Shown here: positions 1-7,000 of the stretch, in pieces
Position numbering within the stretch: position 1 is the stretch's first letter
Layout of the letters: each line of letters opens with the position of its first letter
Source of the DNA: Candidatus Gastranaerophilales bacterium
Lineage (GTDB): Bacteria > Cyanobacteriota > Vampirovibrionia > Gastranaerophilales > UBA9971
Assembly (NCBI GenBank): GCA_028277195.1
Contig: JANQGS010000248.1
Location: 1-7,587 of the forward strand
Reading direction: 5' to 3'
Length of the DNA: 7,587 bases
The notes under the pieces: generated by a model
Database searches by the model: none
The model's input: only the letters and a program-made list of their open reading frames with translations
Told to the model about the DNA's origin: nothing
Position numbers and translations under genes: made by a program

Positions 1-4
1 TATA

Positions 5-32
5 AAAAATCGTTAAGGGCGAAGCCCTTAAC
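5..32 (-). terminator. Strong hairpin with T-tract on the minus strand
   Basis: A perfect 9-bp stem (GTTAAGGGC at 12-20 with GCCCTTAAC at 24-32) closes a 3-nt loop. On the plus strand it is preceded by AAAAAA (5-9 region), so read on the minus strand the stem is followed by GATTTTTTATA, the form of an intrinsic terminator. On the plus strand it is followed by CACCACTGGGG, which is not a T-tract. No minus-strand gene is visible between here and the TPR gene, so what it terminates is unclear. It may end a short antisense or noncoding RNA, or act with a gene beyond the left edge. Confidence 0.6.
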
Positions 33-169
33 CACCACTGGGGTTGGGTGGGCGGGAAATTTGAGAAAATTTTTTATTTTAAGGCACCTAGGTTGTTACT
101 AAAAAAGGAGTTGAAAACTGCTAAGTAAGTTCAAAATCATAACCAGCAGCATAAATCAAAATATTAGTT

Positions 170-175
170 TATAAT
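170..175 (+). promoter_or_regulatory. TATAAT -10 box directly before the TPR gene
   Basis: A perfect TATAAT lies 7 nt before the ATG at 183. Transcription would start at or within a base or two of the start codon, giving a leaderless or nearly leaderless mRNA. No Shine-Dalgarno-like purine run sits in the 15 nt before the ATG. No good -35 hexamer is seen at the usual distance (147-152 reads CAGCAT), so promoter strength is uncertain. Confidence 0.45.
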
Positions 176-182
176 AAAGTTT

Positions 183-1751
183 ATGAGTGAGCAGATAGCT
201 GAAAAAATAACCAGAATGCAAAAAACAGGCAACCTCTCAAAAGCAATTGAAATATGCCGGTCCGCACTGAAACATGACCCGACCAACCCTGAATTGCACA
301 TACGCCTCGGTGATTTGTACCTGCAAAAACATCTCGATATATACCAGCCTAAAATATTCCTCGATGAGGTGATAAACCACTACCAGGTGGCGCTTGAGTC
401 AAACCTTGATTCTGATGAAATCCACTATAAACTGGGCCTGGCGTTTTATTACCAGGGAAATTTTGAAAAAGCCCTTAACCACCTGGGTATAAGCCTTGAG
501 TACAATGATAAGAACTACGATGCCTGCTTAATGACGGCAAAAATCCTCTCAAAAAGAAACCGCCTCTCAGAAAGCCTTGAATATCTCGAAAAATCAATAA
601 AATATGGCGGGCTCAGGGCCTCACGCGCGCATTACCTGGTATTCCTGCTGCGGTCAAAAGGAAAATTCTTTTATTCGGTATATCACCTGTTTATGTGGCT
701 TCTTAAACTGACCTTTGACCGGGAAGCGCAGAGGGAGGCAAGAATTAAGTTCACGGCAATAAGGTTTCTGCCGGTGTTTTTAAGGGGGCATTACCTTGAA
801 AAAACAATGCGGTTCATTGAGGCGGTAAACTTATACACACAGGCAATAGAAAAAGCCCCGGGATTTGTGCCTGTGTATATCTGGCTTGGCAATGCCTACA
901 GGGCACTGGGCAAAAACCTTGAAGCCCTTAATGAATACCGGATGGCTATATGGCTTGACCCTATGAACGTTACAGCTCACAGGTTTTTGTGCAATTTGTA
1001 TGAAGAAAACGGCGATTATGCCAATGCTATTGAAACATATAAAAAACTTATTGAAATGAACCCCAATGACGCCATACATCACAGTAATATCGCCAACATC
1101 CACTATTTAAAGGGCGATGTCAAATCAGCTGTCTCGCACTACCAGACAGCGATTGCCCTGAACCCCAACAAAAACTGGACAAGCATCATTGCCCAGACGC
1201 TGGGATATATATTCCATGAGTCAAAAGACAATTATGACGCTGCCATAAATGCTTACCAGAGCGCTTCTATCCTTAACCCGACTGATATTGATATTTACCT
1301 GAGCCTTGGGAGCGCTTATTATGACAAGGGTGATTTTGACAACGCAATGAATACGTACAGGCTGGCACTGGAAATCGCCCCTAATAATGCCCGGATACAC
1401 TGCAATCTCGGCTTCTTGCTCTGGGGCAAGGGTGATATTGATGAGTCTGTAAGGGAATATGAAAAAGCAATAAACCTTGACCCAAATTATGACATAGCTC
1501 ACAATAACCTGGGCGTAATTTACCTGGATAACCTGGGATATATTGAGAAAGCGATTAATTGCCTGAGCAATGCAATCCGGTGCAATGGCAAGTATGCGCT
1601 TGCGCATTATAACCTGGGCAGGGCCCTGGCAATAAAGGGCGATAAAGTGGAAGCCGCAAGGTTATTGCAACTTGCGCTTAATTTAAACGCACATACCAAC
1701 GAGCTTGATGATATGGAAATCAAGATGAAACTCAAGGAGTTGTTTGATTAG
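183..1751 (+). CDS. Tetratricopeptide-repeat (TPR) protein
   Basis: This 522-residue protein is built almost wholly of about 13 TPR units, helical hairpins that form a protein-binding solenoid. Four N-terminal units lie at roughly 2-35, 36-75 (with a short insertion), 78-111 and 112-145. A non-TPR stretch of about 50 residues follows (146-195). Nine more units run from about 196 to 505, most ending in the typical LNP/LDP/APN turn (for example LDPMN 258-262, MNPND 292-296, LNPNK 326-330, LDPNY 432-436). The linker contains an aromatic segment, FFYSVYHLFMWLLKL (162-176), that could be a buried amphipathic helix or a membrane-associating patch. There is no signal peptide, so a cytoplasmic location is likely. 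No catalytic domain is visible; the partner and function are unknown. The start at 183 is chosen because an in-frame TAA at 126-128 blocks any longer start and a TATAAT box sits just upstream. Confidence 0.93.
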   Translation: MSEQIAEKITRMQKTGNLSKAIEICRSALKHDPTNPELHIRLGDLYLQKHLDIYQPKIFLDEVINHYQVALESNLDSDEIHYKLGLAFYYQGNFEKALNHLGISLEYNDKNYDACLMTAKILSKRNRLSESLEYLEKSIKYGGLRASRAHYLVFLLRSKGKFFYSVYHLFMWLLKLTFDREAQREARIKFTAIRFLPVFLRGHYLEKTMRFIEAVNLYTQAIEKAPGFVPVYIWLGNAYRALGKNLEALNEYRMAIWLDPMNVTAHRFLCNLYEENGDYANAIETYKKLIEMNPNDAIHHSNIANIHYLKGDVKSAVSHYQTAIALNPNKNWTSIIAQTLGYIFHESKDNYDAAINAYQSASILNPTDIDIYLSLGSAYYDKGDFDNAMNTYRLALEIAPNNARIHCNLGFLLWGKGDIDESVREYEKAINLDPNYDIAHNNLGVIYLDNLGYIEKAINCLSNAIRCNGKYALAHYNLGRALAIKGDKVEAARLLQLALNLNAHTNELDDMEIKMKLKELFD

Positions 1752-2144
1752 CTATGCTGCTTCCTTGGCTTGCAGGCTTTCAAATTTCTTCTTTTTAGTT
1801 AGGTATTTTGCCTCATAACCGCCGTTAAAACCCTTGAACAATGAAGCTGCGGCAGACACTGCTCCAACTCCAACTCCGATACCGACTACCCAGGGCCATT
1901 TGGAGCTCTTGGCTTTATCAGCAAAATCGCTAGCATTAGTAATTAAGTACGTTACTGCGGCTGATGCCAGGCCCAGTATTGCAGCGCCTACAGAATTTGT
2001 AATAATTGAATTTGTCTTATACTGGTCATAAGATAAAGGGTACTCAGTGATTTGTTTTGCCGGTGTTTGGGGCTGCTGAGGCGGTTGTGACGGCTGCGGT
2101 GCAGTCGTTGCGTTCCCAAAACCCGTTAAAGGGGAAATTGACAT
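1752..2144 (-). CDS. Small two-TM protein with Pro/Gln-rich N-terminus, unrecognised family
   Basis: The protein is 130 residues long from the preferred start. Residues 1-35 are polar and Pro/Gln/Thr-rich (for example PQPSQPPQQPQTPAK, 16-30). Two hydrophobic segments follow at about 48-68 (Ala/Gly/Leu-rich) and 84-104 (WPWVVGIGVGVGAVSAAA core), joined by a short loop with charged residues. The C-terminus is basic then mixed (KKKK at 117-120). This suggests a small inner-membrane hairpin protein; the function is not recognised. The frame stays open to an ATG at 2211-2213, but the start at 2142-2144 is preferred: a GAGG ribosome site lies 9 nt upstream (2154-2157), and a minus-strand TATAAT (2199-2204) falls inside the longer version, so the distal ATG would not be transcribed from it. 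An ATG at 2157-2159 is a second option. The stop codon directly abuts that of the convergent TPR gene (TAG|CTA, no gap). It is short and of unknown family, but the coherent composition and the promoter/RBS support a real gene. Confidence 0.7.
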   Translation of the reverse strand: MSISPLTGFGNATTAPQPSQPPQQPQTPAKQITEYPLSYDQYKTNSIITNSVGAAILGLASAAVTYLITNASDFADKAKSSKWPWVVGIGVGVGAVSAAASLFKGFNGGYEAKYLTKKKKFESLQAKEAA

Positions 2145-2198
2145 ACTATATAACCTCATATTCTTACTTAAACCTATAGTACATGAAAGCACAAGAAT

Positions 2199-2227
2199 AT
2201 TATAAATTGACATTTTTTCACTGAAAA
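2199..2227 (-). promoter_or_regulatory. Candidate promoter of the two-TM protein gene
   Basis: Reading the minus strand, TATAAT (2204 to 2199) is preceded after 17 nt by TTTTCA (2227 to 2222), a 4-of-6 match to TTGACA. The expected transcription start near 2192 gives a leader of roughly 48 nt before the ATG at 2144. The site lies in the 138-nt divergent region shared with tsaD. Confidence 0.45.
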
Positions 2228-2266
2228 TGTAATAAATTTTTACAAAAATTTTTTTAAAAGCAATAG

Positions 2267-2272
2267 TATAAT
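2267..2272 (+). promoter_or_regulatory. TATAAT -10 box before tsaD
   Basis: A perfect TATAAT lies 10 nt before the tsaD ATG, implying a leader of only a few nucleotides. No Shine-Dalgarno sequence is visible between box and start (AAGTTATACG). A TTTACA at 2239-2244 is too far away (22 nt) to be a convincing -35. Divergent from the minus-strand promoter at 2199-2227. Confidence 0.45.
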
Positions 2273-2282
2273 AAGTTATACG

Positions 2283-3266
2283 ATGAAAGACCGGATTATT
2301 TTTGCCACGGAAACAAGCTGTGATGAAACCGCAGCAGCGGTTGTTGTTAATGGAAGGAAGGTCCTTTCCAATGTTATTTCCTCACAGGTTGAAATACATA
2401 GGGAATACGGGGGGGTAATTCCTGAAATAGCGGCGAGAAAGCACCTTGAGGCAATAAATTTTGTAATTAACGAAGCAAAAGAAAAGGCCGGTATAGAGTT
2501 TAAGGACGTTACAGCGTTTGCGGGCACTGTAGGACCGGGACTTGTAGGGGCTCTGCTGGTCGGGCTCAATGCCGCAAAGGCGCTGAGTCTTGTATATGAA
2601 AAACCTTTCATGGGAGTGAACCACTTAAATGCCCATGTGTGCGCTAATTATCTTGAAAGTGATTTTGAGCCGCCGTTTATCTGCCTTTTGGTCAGCGGCG
2701 GGCACACCCGGTTAATCAGGGTGAATTCATATGAAAGCCATGAAGTGCTCGGGGAAACCCTTGATGATGCGGCGGGAGAGGCGTATGATAAGGTTGCAAG
2801 GCTTCTGGGGCTGCCCTATCCCGGCGGGCCATACCTTGATAAACTCGCTCAACAGGGAGACAGGAATAGATTTAAATTTCCCGAGGCAAACGTCGGGGGG
2901 TTTGATTTTAGTTTCAGCGGGCTTAAAACAGCAGTAATGAGAACATGCAGGGCTTATGCCGGGAAAGAAATGCCAAAAGCTGATATTGCCGCAAGTTTTC
3001 AGGAAGTTGTGAGCGAAACACTGATTAAAAAGACTTTAAGGGCTGCGGAGGTTTATGACACAGGAAAAATCGCCCTTTCCGGCGGGGTTGCGGCTAATTC
3101 CGAGGTAAGGAGGAAGTTTTTCAGCCGGGAAAATAACGATTTTATTGTACATGCCCCGGAGTTCAGGTTTTGTACCGACAATGCCGCAATGATTGCCGGC
3201 GCGGCGTATTTTGGGTCAAGCATAACTAAAGACCTTGATATTGAGGTTTTTTCAAGGGATAAGTAG
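2283..3266 (+). CDS. tsaD: tRNA N6-threonylcarbamoyltransferase TsaD (Kae1/Gcp family)
   Basis: TsaD transfers the threonylcarbamoyl group from threonylcarbamoyl-AMP to A37 of tRNAs that read ANN codons (t6A). It works in the cytoplasm with TsaB and TsaE, using the product of TsaC/Sua5. At 327 residues the length is normal for bacterial TsaD. Visible landmarks: the N-terminal ETSCDETAAAV (10-20), GGVIPEIAARKH (43-54), the metal-site motif NHLNAH with His114 and His118, the nucleotide-site segment LLVSGGHT (135-142), GEAYDKVARLLGLPYPGGP (165-183), FDFSFSGLKTAV (207-218), SGGVAANSEVR (266-276) and CTDNAAMIA with the third metal ligand Asp299. All expected residues are present. No tsaB, tsaC or tsaE is in the window, and the gene stands alone. 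The start is supported by the motif position and the TATAAT box just upstream. It converges on the next gene with a 2-nt gap. Confidence 0.98.
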   Translation: MKDRIIFATETSCDETAAAVVVNGRKVLSNVISSQVEIHREYGGVIPEIAARKHLEAINFVINEAKEKAGIEFKDVTAFAGTVGPGLVGALLVGLNAAKALSLVYEKPFMGVNHLNAHVCANYLESDFEPPFICLLVSGGHTRLIRVNSYESHEVLGETLDDAAGEAYDKVARLLGLPYPGGPYLDKLAQQGDRNRFKFPEANVGGFDFSFSGLKTAVMRTCRAYAGKEMPKADIAASFQEVVSETLIKKTLRAAEVYDTGKIALSGGVAANSEVRRKFFSRENNDFIVHAPEFRFCTDNAAMIAGAAYFGSSITKDLDIEVFSRDK

Positions 3267-3268
3267 AA

Positions 3269-3808
3269 TTAATTATCGCTATCTTCGGGGTTTGGCCCTT
3301 CTAAATCCCTTTTTGTCTCATCATTAATAAATTTTTTAAAGTCAGAGGGCTTTATATCACGCACAAAGCTCCTGAATTCCTCTGTTTCCTTCTGGTCCCT
3401 TTCCATGTCAGTGGAAACCGTGCCTTCCATCACTACGTTCGGGGACACAAAAATAGACGCCTTGCTTTTCAGGGCCAGGATTATTGCATCAGAGGGCCTT
3501 GCGTCAACTTCATGCTCATTGCCTTTTTTATCCTTTAAAAATAATGTCGCGTAATAGGTATTTTCGTTAAGGTCGTTTATTTCAATTTTTTTTACGGAAA
3601 AAGAGGTTTTCTCAATAATGCTGTATAGCAGGTCATGGGTCATTGGCCTCGGGGTTTCGATGTTTTCGAGAAACCTAATCATTGCGCTTGCCTCAGACTG
3701 GCCTATCCAGATGGGCAGGGCTTTTCGATTCTCCTCATCGTTTAAGATTATTATCGGGGAACCGGTTCTTGTATCTATAGCTATTCCCATTATAAACATT
3801 TCAATCAT
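3269..3808 (-). CDS. Bifunctional nuclease family protein (DUF151/BFN)
   Basis: This 179-residue protein carries a DUF151/BFN domain over about residues 1-125. Family landmarks are GIAIDTRTGSPIIIL (8-22), ALPIWIGQSEASAM (30-43), RPMTHDL (54-60) and the signature DARPSDAIILAL (102-113). A C-terminal part with EEFRSFVRDIKPSDFKKF (143-160) and an acidic tail resembles versions known from cyanobacteria. Members of the family have been reported to have RNase/DNase activity, but the biochemical role in most bacteria is not settled. There is no UVR domain, unlike some relatives. The start MIEMFIMGIA at 3806-3808 is chosen because family members typically begin there. The frame stays open to an ATG at 3862, but those 18 extra residues would run across a terminator hairpin and its A-tract. 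Ribosome binding is weak (AAGAA about 8 nt upstream). The stop lies 2 nt from the tsaD stop. Confidence 0.9.
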   Translation of the reverse strand: MIEMFIMGIAIDTRTGSPIIILNDEENRKALPIWIGQSEASAMIRFLENIETPRPMTHDLLYSIIEKTSFSVKKIEINDLNENTYYATLFLKDKKGNEHEVDARPSDAIILALKSKASIFVSPNVVMEGTVSTDMERDQKETEEFRSFVRDIKPSDFKKFINDETKRDLEGPNPEDSDN

Positions 3809-3836
3809 ACTAATTATTCTTACATAAAAATTTAAT

Positions 3837-3860
3837 AAAAAAAAGCCGCTGTAGAGCGGC
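3837..3860 (-). terminator. Intrinsic terminator on the minus strand, upstream of the BFN gene
   Basis: A perfect 6-bp GC-rich stem (GCCGCT 3845-3850 with AGCGGC 3855-3860) closes the loop GTAG. On the plus strand eight A precede it (3837-3844), so on the minus strand the stem is followed by TTTTTTTT. It would stop transcripts arriving from the right. It lies 28 nt before the BFN start codon, so it is either the end of a short minus-strand RNA or an attenuator in the BFN leader. On the plus strand no T-tract follows the stem. Confidence 0.65.
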
Positions 3861-3905
3861 AACTAGACTCGGGGAGGAGGTTTTGGTATGGTCTTAAAAT
3901 GGCCT
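3837..3905 (-). ncRNA. Candidate small RNA with C-rich anti-Shine-Dalgarno stretch
   Basis: Reading the minus strand, a weak TATGTT -10 (3917 to 3912) could start an RNA near 3905. The roughly 70-nt product would hold an imperfect small hairpin (GGCC/GACC, 3904 to about 3890), an unpaired C-rich stretch (CCTCCTCCCC, 3880 to 3871) and the terminator with eight U. The layout, a 5' stem, an unpaired C-rich seed and a terminator stem, resembles small base-pairing RNAs such as cyanobacterial Yfr1, but the Yfr1 core sequence is not present. It may instead be the 5' leader and attenuator of the BFN gene. No coding potential is seen on this strand. Confidence 0.25.
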
Positions 3906-3926
3906 TACATTAACATATTCGGTTAA
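3888..3926 (+). CDS. Possible 12-residue micro-ORF with a perfect Shine-Dalgarno
   Basis: The frame reads MVLKWPYINIFG then TAA. It is preceded by the best ribosome site in the window (AGGAGGT at 3875-3881, within GGGGAGGAGG), with 7 nt to the ATG. The annotated genes around it have weak or absent sites, so this match stands out. A run of nine T follows the stop. It could be a leader peptide in the transcript of the EF-hand gene 129 nt downstream, or a chance product of a C-rich motif functioning on the opposite strand. There is no obvious run of one regulatory amino acid. Confidence is low because 12 codons carry little coding signal. Confidence 0.25.
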   Translation: MVLKWPYINIFG

Positions 3927-3991
3927 TTTTTTTTTAACTTTAAAAATTTTTGTTATTTTTTAACTTAATGTAAAGTTTTCTTACGAAAGCT

Positions 3992-4011
3992 GCAGTTTCC
4001 TCCGGAGCTGC
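3992..4011 (+). promoter_or_regulatory. Leader hairpin upstream of the EF-hand gene
   Basis: GCAGTTT (3992-3998) pairs with GAGCTGC (4005-4011, two G-U pairs), leaving CCTCCG in the loop. It lies 44 nt before the EF-hand ATG. The loop could pair weakly with that gene's AAGGGG ribosome site (4043-4048). The string ACGAAAGC just before it and CTGCCGA at its end recall the 3' half of the c-di-GMP-I (GEMM) riboswitch, but the 5' hairpin of that motif is not seen upstream. Treated only as a structured element of unknown function. Confidence 0.25.
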
Positions 4012-4054
4012 CGATATATTTTATTGAAGTATCGTCAGTTTCAAGGGGAATAAA

Positions 4055-7000
4055 ATGAGTCTTCCAATAAATTTTCGCAATATATTAAACCTATTTAACA
4101 TCAAGGACCGCAGGGAATATTCAAAATCATCCTACTCTATTGATGATAATGTAAGCATTTTTTTTAATGCGGTTGACGGCAGGTTTTATGGCGATGGCCG
4201 GATTTCCATGGCTGAATTGCAAAAATTCCTTGACCTGGCAGATTTCCCTGAATATGTGGCTGAGGAAATGTTTTTCTTTGACCTTGATAAGGATGATAAC
4301 CTTAGCTCTGATGAAGTTAAAAATATGTTTGAAATTTTTGACGCCGACGATAGCAATTCCCTTGAGTGGTCAGAAGGTTTAGGCTTTTATAATTTTCTTT
4401 CAGATGTAAATATCCCCGATTCAACAACTTTTACCCAGTATTCAAATTTTCTTTCGATTTCCAGGGCAACAATTAGAACTTATGACACACAGGATGATGA
4501 TGGAGATTATGATTATAAACTGGATTTAAATGAATATGAAGAAATTCTTAAAAAAACGGCAGGAGTGGATGATGGCGGAGCTCTTGCTTCCAGCATAATA
4601 AACCTGTATGACCTGGACGGTGATAATGCCATAAGTTTTGAGGAAATGCTGTTAAAAAATATACAGTGGGACTCAAACCAAAACGGCGTAATTGAGTACG
4701 ATAAAGGTGAGGCCCGGGAACTGAATAATACACTGCCCTGGTACTTAAAACCCCAGAGCGGCATGACAGAGATAGAACGGATGATTTCCACCCTGGTGCT
4801 CTGTAACGATAAAGACGGAAACAAGGAACTTGACGAGGATGAATTTAAAGACTATATGATGAGCAAGTGTTTTCTGCCCGAGGATATGCTTGAGCAGATG
4901 CTTGATTTGTATAGCGGTGGGGACAACTCATTTACATTTAATGAGTTAGTGTCAGCCTATGAGAGTTTTGCGGGTAATGATGACAAGTTATCATATGAGG
5001 AGCTTATTGCATTCCAGAATTCCATTTCCAATATAACCATAGACCCTGATGAGGTTACTGAAGAACAATACAGCGGTTTATACTCGCTGGGGGCTCAATA
5101 TATAAAATCTTATGACGGGGACGGGGATGCTGAAATAGACGTTAAAGAGTACAGGGCTGCTCTAAAACAGGCTAAAGACGCATATATTGCCGCCGGGCAG
5201 GAAGTGCCCGAAAACATCGGGGAGCACATGGCGGAAAACTTCGTAAGGCTGTTTGATATGGACAAAAACGGCAAAGTAAGCGTTATTGAAATAATAAATC
5301 AATATTCTATTTATGATTCTAATAAGGATGGGCAGGTCTCAGGCGGGGAATTCATTGACCTCCAGGAAAGAATGGAGGATTCAAGGCTCTGGGACAACGT
5401 TAACGAGGAATTTATTGATGAGGGTGATACTGATTTTGATAAAGCGCTTGACCTTACGGAATTCCAGAACGTACTGGCATTAAAAGGGCTGCCTGAGTAT
5501 ATAGCGGATGATGCTTTTGCGCTTTTTGACCTTAACCTTGATGACAAACTAAGCCGCCTGGAGTTTATGGAGGCTTTTTCAAGATACGATAACAGTGCGG
5601 TTAATTATGCATACATAGAAAGCCTCTCAGACGGCGGCACGACCTCGTCCAGTTCCTCCTCAACCGGGACGCCTTACGTACTCTATACAGGAAACGCTAA
5701 CCAGGTACTTGATGCCGATGAAAAGCTCGCCATGTTTGAAGACCTGGCAGCCCTTGACGCTGCGGGAATAAATTATGCGCCCGAGCCTGAGAGGGCGGAC
5801 CGGTATGAAAAAATATTAAACTCTTCAGAGGAATTGATTAATGATTATGACAGCTATAGTGACGGGGTTTTAAGCCCGGATGAGTATAAAGAGTACTTTA
5901 AGGACAAGGGTTTACCGAATTACCTGGCTGACGCTATTATTAGCGCTTATGACCTGAGTGGTGACGGAAATCTTGACCTTCTTGAAAATACACAAATGCT
6001 GCTCGATTATGATGCAAATCAAAACGGAAAACTTGATTTCCACGAAGAATTCAAAATTTATGACGATTTAACGGGCATTGGTTTAAATATTAACAATCAG
6101 AACAAACTTCAATTTTCCGGGATATACGATTATGTTAAGGATTTCATCCTAACCTATGACATAAACGATAACCAGGCCCTTAACCGGGACGGTACGCTTC
6201 AGGTGGGTGAGCTGGAAAAATACTTTAAAAGCAAGGACCTTCCCGAGGATTATGCAAATCTGACCTTAGGCCTATATGATAATAATAACGACGGAGGACT
6301 TGATGTTCTTGAATGGATGAAAGCGCAGGCTGATTTTGATTCTGACGGGGACGGAGTACTCCGCGGTGATGAAGAATTAGCGTTTTTTGACCATATCGCG
6401 GGCACAAACCTGCCTGGTATAACTGACTCGGAACGATATGACAATCTGGAAACAACCATAGATTCATTAATACAGGAATTTGATTTTAGCAATAACGATA
6501 AAAAACTGGAAAGAATTGAACTGGCAGAAATGCTAAAAGACCTTGGCCTGCCTGACTATATAGCGGATGGAATGCTTGATAGGCCCGCCAGGGGCGGACT
6601 CGATTTGAACAGGGACGGCGGCATTGATAAAATGGAGTGGCTCAAGGCATACACTGACTTTGACCATAATGAAAACGGCATTCTTGATTTTAATGAAGAG
6701 CTTGAGTTATACACCTCATTTACACCGGCAAGTTTTAGTACCGTAACTGCCGATGATATAGAGCAGTATTCCTCAATGTATGATTACCTGAAGGATTTCT
6801 TTGCCGACAATGACGACACCACGGACAGGATTTTAACCTCCGATGAATTAACGGATTACTTTACAGACCTGGGCTTGCCCGCTTATATGGCGAGTAATGC
6901 CATCACTGAATACGACCTGAACGGCGATGGCGGGCTGGATATTTATGAGTGGCTGCATCCTCATATCCAGTTTGATGTAAATAAAAACGGGGTCCTTGAT

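Noticed and set aside
101..128. AAAGGAG ribosome-site-like run upstream of the TPR gene
   Set aside because: The TTG immediately after it closes at TAA 126-128, and a CTG at 118 opens only 18 codons. It is about 70 nt from the TPR ATG, too far to serve it.
2145..2213. Longer N-terminus for the two-TM protein, starting at 2213
   Set aside because: A minus-strand TATAAT lies inside the extension, and the internal ATG at 2144 has a GAGG site at a good distance. The longer form is possible but less likely.
3254..3313. AAGGGAT / ATCCCTT inverted repeat across the tsaD-BFN junction followed by T
   Set aside because: The loop would be about 45 nt, so it is an unlikely terminator and easily a chance match.
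3809..3862. Eighteen extra N-terminal residues on the BFN protein
   Set aside because: They translate across the terminator T-tract, and the family usually begins at the MIEM-like start.
3922..3938. GTTAA/TTAAC hairpin around a poly-T run
   Set aside because: A five-pair stem, four of them A-T, in very AT-rich DNA; too weak to call a terminator.
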